The notes under the pieces: model-generated
What the model was told of the DNA's origin: nothing
What the model saw: the letters and a program-made list of their open reading frames with translations, nothing else
The model's database searches: none
From: Caprimulgus europaeus
Taxonomy: Eukaryota; Chordata; Aves; Caprimulgiformes; Caprimulgidae
Assembly (NCBI GenBank): GCA_907165065.1
Contig: OU015525.1
Span: 763,754 to 827,753, forward strand
Reading direction: 5' to 3'
Length of the DNA: 64,000 bases
Position numbers and translations under genes: made by a program
Part shown: piece after piece, positions 36,601 through 48,600 of the stretch
How positions within the stretch are numbered: position 1 is the stretch's first letter
Layout: the number at the start of each line of letters is the position of its first letter

Positions 36601-39600
36601 AATAGGGTCACCAACACCACTTAAACATCCCTTTGTAAAATGTACCTGTGAGTAATTAGTGAAAAGCTGCATAAATACAGAGATGAGCAAGAGGGCAGAA
36701 CGAGAAACCAGAAAGTAGAAAAATAAGAGATAAAAATGTGTGGTTTTATCAGCTGTGGTCAGGGACGGGACCTGGAGGGGCAGGAACGGGGCCGGGAGGG
36801 GCAGGAACGGGACCGGGAGGGGCAGGAACGGGACCGGGAGGGGCAGGAACGGGGCCGGGAGGGGCAGGAACGGGACCCGGAGGGGCAGGACGTGGCCTGG
36901 AGGGGCAGGACGTGGCCTGGAGGGGCAGGACCGGGACCTGGAGGGGCAGGACCGGGGCCTGGAGGGGCAGGACCCGGCCTGGAGGGGCAGGACCCGGCCT
37001 GGAGGGGCAGGACGGGACCCGGAGGGGCAGGACGGGACCCGGAGGGGCAGGAACGGGGCCTGGAGGGGCAGGAACGGGACCGGGAGGGGCAGGAACGGGA
37101 CCGGGAGGGGCAGGAACGGGACCGGGAGGGGCAGGACGCGGCCTGGAGGGGCAGGAACGGGACCTGGAGGGGCAGGACGCGGCCTGGAGGGGCAGGAACG
37201 GGGCCTGGAGGGGCAGGAACGGGGCCTGGAGGGGCAGGACGCGACCCGGAGGGGCAGGACGCGACCCGGAGGGGCAGGACGGGACCCGGAGGGGCAGGAC
37301 GCGGCCCGGAGGGGCAGGACGGGACCCGGAGGGGCAGGAACGGGACCCGGAGGGGCAGGAACGGGACCTGGAGGGGCAGGAACGGGACCCGGAGGGGCAG
37401 GAACGGGACCCGGAGGGGCAGGACGGGACCCGGAGGGGCAGGACGCGGCCTGGAGGGGCAGGACGGGACCCGGAGGGGCAGGACGGGACCCGGAGGGGCA
37501 GGAACGGGGCCTGGAGGGGCAGGACCCGGCCTGGAGGGGCAGGACGGGACCTGGAGGGGCAGGACGCGGCCTGGAGGGGCAGGACGGGACCGGGAGGGGC
37601 AGGAACGGGACCGGGAGGGGCAGGAACGGGACCGGGAGGGGCAGGACCCGGCCTGGAGGGGCAGGAACATGACCTGGAGGGGCAGGAACATGACCTGGAG
37701 GGGCAGGACGCGACCTGGAGGGGCAGGACGGGGCCTGGAGGGGCAGGAACGGGACCTGGAGGGGCAGGAACGGGACCTGGAGGGGCAGGACGCGGCCTGG
37801 AGGGGCAGGAACGTGACCTGGAGGGGCAGGAACGGGGCCTGGAGGGGCAGGACGCGGCCGGGAGGGGCAGGACACGGCCTGGAGGGGCAGGAACGGGACC
37901 TGGAGGGGCAGGAACGGGACCTGGAGGGGCAGGACACGGCCTGGAGGGGCAGGACACGGCCTGGAGGGGCAGGATGTGATCTGGACGGGCAGGACACGGT
38001 CTGGAGGGGCAGGAACGGGACCGGGAGGGGCAGGACGGGACCGGGACAGACAGGGCTGTGCGTGGTGGGGTTCAGGGCAGACAAAGGCCTGGGCTGGTGG
38101 GTGTGACAGCACCCCACGACACGGGTGTCCAGAGCAGAGCCCTCTGCTCACTGCTGGCTGAGCAGAGCTACATCATCTACATCAGCTCCTGGAGATCACT
38201 CTGGATCAAGGTGCCTGCTCCAGAAGTGCAGGACCTTCCTTGGGTAAACAATGTCCCACCACCCAGCTGGGACCTCTGGTCTCCTCCAGAACCTCTTCCA
38301 AACGAGTCAGCCCTTCCAGGTGCTGCTAAAATCATTCCAGTTCTTAATTCAGCTCAGGTTGCAGCAAGGACAACGTGTGTCTGCTCCCTCTGGGCTGCCA
38401 AAGACACCCTGATCTCCAACTGGACACCCTGATCTCCAACTGAGCCAGAGCTGCTGCGTGAGGACAACCACATCCCTCAGCCCCAGAGCTGCTCCTCTGC
38501 AGCCATGAGCAGCTTTTCACTGTCCAAGCCCATCCCCAAGAAGCAGATCCTACAAATGGCACCGTCACTGTGGGGGTCACAGCTCACTTGGGTACAGCAA
38601 ACGCTTTCAAAGGTCCATGGATTGGGAGGTCTTTGTTTTCAACCTGCTGCAGAAGTGGGCAGCCAGAGCTGCTCTGACCTTGGAACATCTGCCCAACCAC
38701 ATGGCTCCTCTGATGTGTCACAGACCAGAGCCCCAGAGCTGACAGCAGCACAGGACAGGCATGGTCCTGCTGGAGGGACACAGCAATGGTGTGAGGGTGG
38801 GACAGCTCTGCTGTGGAGAGAGGCTGGGAGAGCTGGGGCTGGAGAAGAGAAGGCTCCAGGGAGACCTTCTTGCACCTTTCCATAGGGAGAAGAAAGATGG
38901 GGACAGAGTTTTTAGCAGGGTCTGGAGCGCCAGGACAAGGGGGGATGGTTTTAAACTCCAGGAGGGGAGATTGAGAGCAGAGAGAAGGAAGAAATTGGTG
39001 ACACTGAGGGTGGGGAGACCCTGGCCCAGGTTGCCCAGAGAGGTGGTAGAAGCCCCATCCCTGGAAACATTCAAGGTCAGGTTGGATGGGGCTGTGAGCA
39101 ACCTGGTCTGGTTGGAGATGTCCCTGTCACTGCAGGGGGGTTGGACTGGAGGAGCTTGATTCTTCCCCTCTACTCTGCTCTTGTAAGGCCCCACCTGGGG
39201 TATTGTGTCCAGTTCTGGAGCCCCCAACACAAGAGAGACATGGACCTGTTAGAATGAGTCCAGAGAAGGCCACGAGGATGATGCCAGGGCTGGAGCAGCT
39301 CTGCTGTGAGGACAGGCTGAGAGAGTTGGGGCTGTTCAGCCTGGAGAAGAGAAGGCTCCAGGGAGACCTTCCAGTGGCCTCCCAGTACCTGAAGGGGCTC
39401 CAGGAAGGCTGGGGAGGGGCTTTGGGCAAGGGCAGGGAGTGACAGAACAAGGGGTGATGGCTTGAAAGTGGCAGAGGGGAGCTGGAGCTGAGATGTGAGG
39501 AAGAAATTGTTTGGTGTGAGGGTGGTGAGACCCTGGCCCAGGTTGGCCAGAGAAGCTGTGGCTGCTCCTCCCTGGAAGTGTTCTGGGCCAGGTTGGATGA

Positions 39601-42600
39601 GGCTTTGAGCAACGTGGTCTAGTGGAAGGTGTCCCTGCTGCTGGCAGGGGGTTGGGACTGGAGGAGCTTTAAGGTCCCCTCCAACCCAAACCAGTCCATG
39701 ATTCTATGGTGGGCAGCAGAGAAGCCAAGAGCCTCAGAGGGGCACAACCAGGGAGAGAGAAGCTGAGCAGGCTGCACGCCCTGATCTCTGGCTGATCCAG
39801 GGGAAGTCTCAAGTCCTGCAGACCAAGTTTATGACCAGGCACCAAACCTCACAAGAAGCCCACCTTCCCCACCCAGCACCCTCCCAAGGGTGGCCCAGCC
39901 CTTACCTGGGGGTGAAGGGTGCCCAGGAGAGAGTCCAGCTGCACGTCCAGGCTGCGGCTGCCAATGTTGACAGAAGCTTCCAGGATCTGGCAGAGGCTCT
40001 GCTCAGGAAGAGACCAGGTTGCCATTAGCATCAGGAGAAGACCTGGACTCCAGAGCAGGACCCCCCATGCTGCACCAGCCCAAAGGAGGGGGTGTAGATG
40101 AAGAGCAAGGATCATAACCCACCACAGTGTCAGCAAGATGACCCATCAGTGTCATCTCCCACTTGAGGATGGAGCTCAGACACACCCAAGAGGTGCCTTT
40201 TCCCCTGATGCCAGGGCAGGAGGCCACAGTGGCCACCACAAGCCATGGTTGGGTGCATGGTGAGAACCAGGCACATGGACAACTGCCTGGAGATGGCAGC
40301 AGAGATGGGCTGCAGCCCAAGCCATCCTCCCAGAGCACTGGGGACAAACAACCACCTGAGGCTTGGGCTCAGTACCAAGAGGGACCACAATGCAGGGAGA
40401 GGGAATCTTGTGTGACCACATGTCAAGAGCTGGGTTCAGTGTTGGGCCCCTGAGTCCAAGAAGGACCTGGAGGTGCTGGAGCGTGTCCAGAGCAGGGACC
40501 GGAGCTGGGGAAGGGTCTGGAGCACAAGTGTGCTGAGTTCCCGGCTGAGGGAACTGGGGGTGCTGAGCCTGGAGAGAAGGAGGCTGAGGGGAGACCTTCT
40601 GGCTCTGTCCAAGTCCCTGCAAGGAGGGTGCAGAGAGGTGGGGGTGGGTCTGTTCCACCAAGGAGCAAGGGACAGGACAAGAGGAAATGGGCTCCAGTTG
40701 TGGCCAGGGCAGTTGAGATGGGATGTGAGGAAGAATTTCTTTGCTGAAAGGGTTCTGAGGCATTGGAAGGGGTTGCCCAGGGCAGTGGTGGAGTCCCCAT
40801 CCCTGGAGGGGTTGAAGAGTCGTGTAGACACAGTGCTGAGGGACAGGGGTCAGTGGGGACTGGTCAGTGCTGGGTTCATGATGGGACTCAATGAGTTTTA
40901 AAGATCTTTTCCAACCCAGGCAGTGCTGGGATTCTCTAAGAGGCAGTTCCAGCCCAGGGGGGTGGTGACATGGGCTGAGCTGTGTGACACCATGGGCAAG
41001 GTCCAGCACTAAGAACCTCTTTGCTGATGCCACTTTCCCATGTAACCACAGGCTGCTCTCCTGGATGGGCAGAGCTGCAGCTCAGTGTCCCTCCTGCACT
41101 CACAAATGGTGCTGGCACTGCCACAATAGGCCTGGGGACAGGTCCTTGGCCAGTGACACCAGCACTCAGAGCTCCTTACCTTGGATATGTAGAAGGCCTC
41201 TGTGTGCTTCTTGTAGAGGCTGAGGATGCCTGGAATCAGCTTAGGGAGCTGCTCCTCCAGCTTTTCACCAGGCATCAGGTAACTCATGGGGCCCATGGCC
41301 TCTACCACGGCCAGTCTCAGCTGCAGGGAGAGACCAGGTGTAACAGTGTGGGCAAATGATGGAACCATCAGATCACTGAGCTTGGAGAAGACCTCAAAGA
41401 TCATCAAGTCCAACCCCCCCAGGTCCCTCTCTGCCCAGCAGCTCTCCCCCCACTCCTCCCCAAGCCTGGAGCTGCCGGGGGTTGCTGTGACCCAAGGGCA
41501 GGACCCAGCACTTGGCCTGGTTGAACCTCACCCAGTTGGTCCTGGCCCATGGATCCAGCCTGGCCAGATCCCTCTGCAGAGCCTCCCCACCCTCCAGCAG
41601 ACCAACACTCCCACCCAGCTGGGTGTCCTCTGCACAATGACTGAGGGTGCCCTCGATCTCCCCAAAGCCTGGGCAGATGGACCCAATGCCAACACGATGG
41701 AGATGCTCTTCTGATGCTTCGAGCAGCCTCTGAGCAGAGACAGGGACAGTCCCAGTCTAATGCTCAAGGGACACTCAGTGGAGAAGGGGGACACCTGAGC
41801 ATGTCACCCATGCCTGCAGAGGACAAAACCCAGCCTGCCACCTCCCTGCTGTGGCATGTGCCCAGACTGTCCCCCAAAGAGCTGAACACCTCCTTCTGGA
41901 GACCACATCCTTATGAAAGGACAGAGCTGAGATGGTGCAAGGTCAATAACTAACAACCCCCCAGCTCCACACCCAGGGAGGTCCCACCATGCCCACCCTG
42001 TCCCCCCACATCCCCACCTTGGCCTCCCGGTGCTGCAGCCAGCTGTTGAAGAGCACTTCATATGCACTGAAGATCTCGTTTGAGAAGGTGTCCTTCCTGA
42101 CTGTGGGGTCTGGGGCCTTGTCCAGGTTTGCCAGATACTCCTGGATGCTCTCACTGAAGTGCTGCAGAGCTACAAGAGGGATCAATGAGTTGGATTCTTC
42201 TCCATGTACAGGACTGCGTTAGTGTAGCCCCTCCAGAAAGCAGGTGGTGGTCGTGCTGGTTCACTGGGCAGCATCTCCAGGGACAGCAGATCATGGAACC
42301 ATGGACTGGGTTGGGTGGGAAGGGACCTTAAAGCTCATCCAGTCCCAACCCCCTGCCAGCAGCAGGGACACCTTCCACCAGACCAGGTTGCTCAAAGCCT
42401 CATCCAACCTGGCCCAGAACACTTCCAGGGAGGAGCAGCCACAGCTTCTCTGGCCAACCTGGGCCAGGGTCTCACCACCCTCACACCAAACAATTTCTTC
42501 CTCACATCTCATCTCCATCTCCCCTCTGCCACTTTCAAGCCATCACCCCTTGTCCTGTCACTCCCTGCCCTTGGCCAAAGTCCCTCCCCAGCCTTCCTGG

Positions 42601-45600
42601 AGCCCCTTCAGGTACTGGGAGGCCACTGGAAGGTCTCCCTGGAGCCTTCTCTTCTCCAGGCTGAACAGCCCCAACTCTCTCAGCCTGTCCTCACAGCAGA
42701 GCTGCTCCAGCCCTCTCCATCCTGGTGGCCTTCCTGGCTGCACCAGGACTCTCCCTGCCAGGCAGAGACTTCCCAAGAGCTGCCCTGGCTAGAAGGGACC
42801 CAGAGACACCCTCTGCTTTACGCCTCCTGGGGCAGGGTCGATAGAACCACCTCAAAACCCAGCTCCACCAACCCAGCAGGAGCTGGAATTGGCCACATGG
42901 GTTATTTCTACACGTTCCTTAGCAGCCAGAGTGGCCAAGAACCACAGCCTGGTAGCCACAGGCAAGCCAGAGCACCACACCCCAACGAGTTCAGCCAGTC
43001 CTGGGCCAGCAAGCGCCGCGTGCCAGCACACGTCAGCCCTCCACTTGTGACTTGGACTGGTGACAAGAGGACAATTGAGTAAAGGCTCAGCCAGAGAGTC
43101 CTGACTGCAGGGGATACCCATTGTCCACCTCCCCCCCAGCCTGAGGAAGCATTTGCCATGGCCCTATGGGGTTCCTCAAGGCTTTATGGGGTTCCTCAAA
43201 GCTTTATGGGTTCCTCAAGGCTTTATGGGGTTCTCCAAGGCTTTACGGGGTTCCTCAAGGCTTTATGGGGTCCCTCAAGGCTTTACAGGGTTCCCAAGGC
43301 TTTACAGGGTTCCTCAAGGCTTTACAGGGTTCCTCAAGGGTTTCTAAGGTTCCCCAAGGCTTTCTGAGGTTCCTCAGGGTTCCTCAAGGTTTTCTGAGGT
43401 TCCCCAAGGCTTTACAGAGTCCCTGGGGCAGCTGAGGGATCCCCCACCACCAGGAGCAGGTCTCAGCTGACAGCTCCCAGGGGCTGCAGCCACCCACCTC
43501 GTTTTCCTTTGGGAGTTACCCAGCGGTGGAGCAAACCAAAACAGCTCCCGGTTTCAGGAGCTCCCCTGGGGGATGTTGCTCCAGATGCTCAGCAAGAACC
43601 TCTCTGACCACCCCAGGACCCCCAGGGTGCAGGGACCCTGCTTTCCCTGCCAGGGGCACACGTGTGCTGCTGTACTGAACCCATGAACACACCGTGAGGC
43701 TCCTCCAGCTCCCTCACCCTCATTAGCTGTTGCCTAACGAAGGAAGCAGCCTGGGGCTTGCAGAGCTGGTGGCAGGCCACCAACCTGGCTAGGTTGCCAG
43801 CATCACCATGGACCACCAAGTGATAGGACAAGAGGGAGAACTTCCCTGGTGCTCCTGGCCCCTCTGCACACAGCCTTGTTCCATGAAGACATTCCTGTCC
43901 TGTACCCCCTCGTCTGCCGTGGCTGCACCTTCACTTCCCCCTCAGGAACCCAGAACCTGGCTCAAACCAGGAGCCCAGGGTCCTCCAAGTGGTTCCTGAG
44001 AGGAACACCCAAGGAAGGAGCCCAGGCACAGGCCTGCCCCACGCTGACACCCACCCCCAGGGCTTGCCCAGCCTCTGGCACCTCCTGGCCCACAGCAGAG
44101 GTTTGTTTCCAGCTGGGCAGGACCAGAGATGCTGAGTCACTCCCTGACCTCATCCCAAAGCCAGATCAGTTCCATCACGTGTCTCCTCACCCTCACCACG
44201 ACCCAGGCAGCAGCACACAAGGAAGAAGTGCTGCCAGAGCTGCCCTGCCTGCTGGAACAGACCATGGTGGTGAGTCCTGGTCTGCTGCCGTCCTTCATGG
44301 GGGGCAGAGACCCCCCAGCCACCTCCCCACAGATGGGCAGGGCTCAGAGGAGACACAGGGATGATGGACCCACCAGCAGATGGGTCTGATGCTGCACAGT
44401 GGAGCTTGTGCTGCTGAGAAACCATCCACAGCAAGGAGGGTCTGGCTGCTTTTTGGGTAGAAACAGTGAATTCCCACCGATATCCAACTTGGAGGGGGCA
44501 GGAAGGACCCAGCTCACCTCCAGCACCTTTGTAGGGCAGGGAACAAAATCCAGACCCCATCTCCAGTCCATCTCCAGGCTGGAGTCAAACCACTCTTGTT
44601 TAGGTTAAGCTCTCCTAAACTTGCTGTGAGAAGTTTGTCTTCATGGAAGCATTGAATGGGTCGGGTTGGAAGGGACCTCAAAGATCATCCAGTCCCAACC
44701 CCCCTGCCATGAGCTGAAGGACAGTTCCATGGAGCTGGACCTGGGCTGGAGGTGGGGATGGAGAGGTGGGTTTGGGATGTGCTCCTGGCTTTACTGCTCT
44801 GGAGGAGTCAAGGTACCACTGCCTGACCTGGGAATGGTGGTGGCCCTGGTGGCCTTGCTGTAGGGAAGGGAAGGAGCTTCCAGCTGTGTCCTACAACCTT
44901 GCTGGCTGGGACAGGAGTTGTCCCCAGGCTCCTGGCTACAAGGTGGGGAAAAAAAGTAAAGCCAGGTATGACACTGGCTGCTGCCCTCACATCTGCCTGG
45001 CTTAAAGCTGGGGGGGACCCTTGGGTGACATTTTTTGGCTAAACATGTTCACTTCAGTCAAGACCAGAACTTCAGTCAACATGGGAACTGTTCTGGGCCA
45101 GGTTGGATGAGGCTTTGAGCAACCTGGTCTAGTGGAAGGTGTCCCTGCTGCTGGCAGGGGGGTTGGGACTGGAGGAGCTTTCAGGTCCCTCCCAACCCAA
45201 ACCATTTGATGGTTCTGTGATTCTCTAACAGGGCAGGAGCTCCTTGTCCAGTTCTGGGCTCCCCAGTTCCAGAGGGACAGGGATCTTCTGGAGAGAGTCC
45301 AGTGGAGGCCACAGAGATGCTGAGGGGCCTGGAGCATCTCCTGTGTGAGGAGAGGCTGAGAGAGCTGGGACTGTTCAGCCTGGAGCAGAGCAGCCTGAGA
45401 GGGGATCTGATCAATGTCTGTCAATAGCTGAAGGGTGGGGGCCATGATGGGGTCAAGATCTTCTCAGTGGTGGCCAGTGACAGGACAAGGGGCAATGGGC
45501 ACAAACTGGGACACCAGAAGTTCCAGACAAACTTAAGGGGGAACTTCTTCACCATGAGGGTGGCAGAGCCCTGGGCCAGGCTGCCCAGAGAGGGTGTGGA

Positions 45601-48600
45601 GTCTCCATCTCTGGAGATGTTCAAACCCACCTGGACACTTTCCTGTGCAACCTGGTGTAGGGAACCTGCTCTGGCAGGGGGGTTGGACTGGATGATCTCC
45701 TGAGGTCCCTTCCCACCCCACCACTCTGGGATCCTGTGGGGTTGATGCAGCCCTTCACACCTGACAGTGTAAAACTGTTACTGGTCTGCAGCAGATCCCA
45801 GTAAGGAGCTCAGACACAAACCTCACTGTCCCCAGGTGAAACAGATGCTCCTACCTCCACCCCTGTGCTTCCAGGGATGCTCAGGAGGCTCCCTCTCATC
45901 CCACTCATCCCACCTCATCCCTCTTATCCCACCTCATCCCTCCTCATCCCTCTCATCCCACTCATCCCACCTCATCCCTCCTCATCCCTCTCATCCCACC
46001 TCACCCCACCTCATCCCTCTCACCCCACCTCATCCCTCTCACCCCACCTCATCCCTCAACATGGACCCACAGTGTTCCCAGGCTCTGGGTGTATCAGGAG
46101 GAGATAAGAGCCACCTCAGTGACCTCAGCAGCGCTGTGCTCCAGCAGCTCCCCCGGTCACTGGCAGAGCCCCTGAGCCTGCAGTGCCCCAGAACAACTTT
46201 CATTTTTGCCCAGTTATGGAAAGAAAAAACCCACAAATGCTGAGGAGGCTCTGCTGGGCCTGAACAAGGCTGTGATGTCAGGTCAGGTCATGTCACTGAG
46301 GTCTGAGATGCAGATGCTACTGCCCCACACTCAGGGGAGCATCGCAGAGTCGTTGTGGTTGGAAAAGACCTTTGAGATCATTGAGTCCAACCATGAACCC
46401 AACACTGACAATTCCACCTCTAAACCACGTCTCTCAGAACCTCATCTACACGGCTTTTAAACACCTCCAGGGATGGGGACTCCACCACTGCCCTGGGCAA
46501 CCCCTTCCAATGCCTCAGAACCCTTCCAGCAAAGAAATTCTTCCTCACACCCCATCTCAACTGCCCTGGCCACAACTGGAGCCCATTTCCTCTTGTCCTG
46601 TCCCTTGCTCCTTGGGAGGAGAGACCAACACCCATCTCACTGGTGAACAAACAAAGCAGCTCAGGCCAGAAGCCACACCATGACAGGTCACCATGTCCAG
46701 GTGAAGGTGGATCAGCTCCAGCTCAAGACCAAGGGACAAGTGAGTGGGCTGTTTGTCTGCTGGGTCACTGCTGGTTCTTCTGCATCAAATCCCACTGTGC
46801 AAGCAAGCCCAGGACTGGGGGAGGACATCACAAGAGGGGAGCCCCGTGACATCCTGCCAGCCCACCACAAGTGTCACATCCTGAAACTGGCTTAGGAGAA
46901 TTACAGAAGTGGCTGGGAGAAGAGCTGGCCTGGCACTGTGGCTGCATCCTGACCTCCTCCAAGTCCTACCAGGGTTCCTGCTTGTGCTGTTGCAAGGTGC
47001 TGGGTTCATCAAGGGACAGCCTGGCTTAGAAGTGGGTCTGGAGTCACACATCCCTCCTCTCCTACCCATCCAGCACCTGAAGGGGCTCCAGGAAGGCTGG
47101 GGAGGGACTTTGGCCAAGGGCAGGGAGTGACAGAACAAGGGGTGATGGCTTGAAAGTGGCAGAGGGGAGATGGAGCTGAGATGTGAGGAAGAAATTGTTT
47201 GGTGTGAGGGTGGTGAGACCCTGGCCCAGGTTGCCCAGAGAAGCTGTGGCTGCTCCTCCCTGGAAGTGTTCTGGGCCAGGTTGGATGAGGCTTTGAGCAA
47301 CCTGGTCTAGTGGAAGGTGTCCCTGCTGCTGGCAGGGGGTTGGGACTGGATGGGCTTTAAGGTCCCTCCCAACCCAAACCAGTCCATGATTCCACGATCC
47401 CACCTCAGCCCGAGTCACAACAGCTCTGGAGCATCCACTTGCTCTTTGCCAGAGCAGAAGGAGAAGGGCACCAGTGCTCCCTGGGCTATGAAAGGGCAGT
47501 GACAGGGATCAGCCAGGAGATGGAGAAGGACTTTTGTTGACCTCAGTGACCTAGAGCTGACAGCTCTCCACCCCTCCCCAAGCCAGCCAGGTCCCTGCTC
47601 CCAGACACTCAGGAAAGGTCCATCCCAGCCAGCTGCCCAGCCCTGTCCATGTCCTTCCTTTTCCAGGCAAAGGAAAAACTCTCCCACAACACACCTAAAA
47701 ACCACTGCAGCCTGAGAAGATCCAGGAAAGCCTTACCATAGCAGAAGACAGACTTCATGTGGTCCTGCTTGGCCATTCCCAGCATGGGCAGCATCGTCCC
47801 CAGGATGGAGTTGAGGAAAGGCACCATTCCAAACACTGGGAAGGAAGCAGAAGAGGTTTGCTTGTGACCACCACAAAGGTGCTGCTCTGTAGCTGAGGGG
47901 ACTTGTCCCACTTGCTGGTGGCATCAGGAGATCTTTCCACAGCCAGGTTGCTTTGCAGGAAGTCCCATCTTAGAATTACCAGTTTTTAAACCCAGTCTAT
48001 CTGGGATGGCTGGAAACACAAACCCAGCAGGAGTTCTCGAGGGGTGAGGACCAGGCAGCTCCAGCTCCTGCTGCTGTTAAGCAGCAAATATTTACCCCAG
48101 AGCCCAGACTGGTTTGGGTTGGAAGGGACCTGAAAGCTCATCCAGTCCCAGCCCCCCTGCCAGCAGCAGGGACACCTTCCACTAGACCAGGTTGCTCAAA
48201 GCCTCATCCAACCTGGCCCAGAACACTTCCAGGGAGGAGCAGCCACAGCTTCTCTGGCCAACCTGGGCCAGGGTCTCACCACCCTCACACCAAACAATTT
48301 CTTCCTCACATCTCAGCTCCAGCTCCCCTCTGCCACTTTCAAGCCATCACCCCTTGTTCTGTCACTCCCTGCCCTTGCCCAAAGTCCCTCCCCAGCCTTC
48401 CTGGAGCCCCTTCAGGTACTGGGAGGCCACTGGAAGGTCTCCCTGGAGCCTTCTCTTCTCCAGGCTGAACAGCCCCAACTCTCTCAGCCTGTCCTCACAG
48501 CAGAGCTGCTCCAGCCCTGGCATCATCCTGGTGGCCCTCAGCTGAGCTATGAAACCCACTTGTAGGGGTACATGCCTGGTGCCCAGGGCTCCAGCACCCT

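Noticed and set aside
36592-38151. Open frames of 400-519 codons on both strands over 36.6-38.15 kb
   Set aside because: They are translations of the 20/21-bp minisatellite (GGAGRD / CPSRPR-type repeats) and exist in several frames at once; there is no gene-like composition or similarity.
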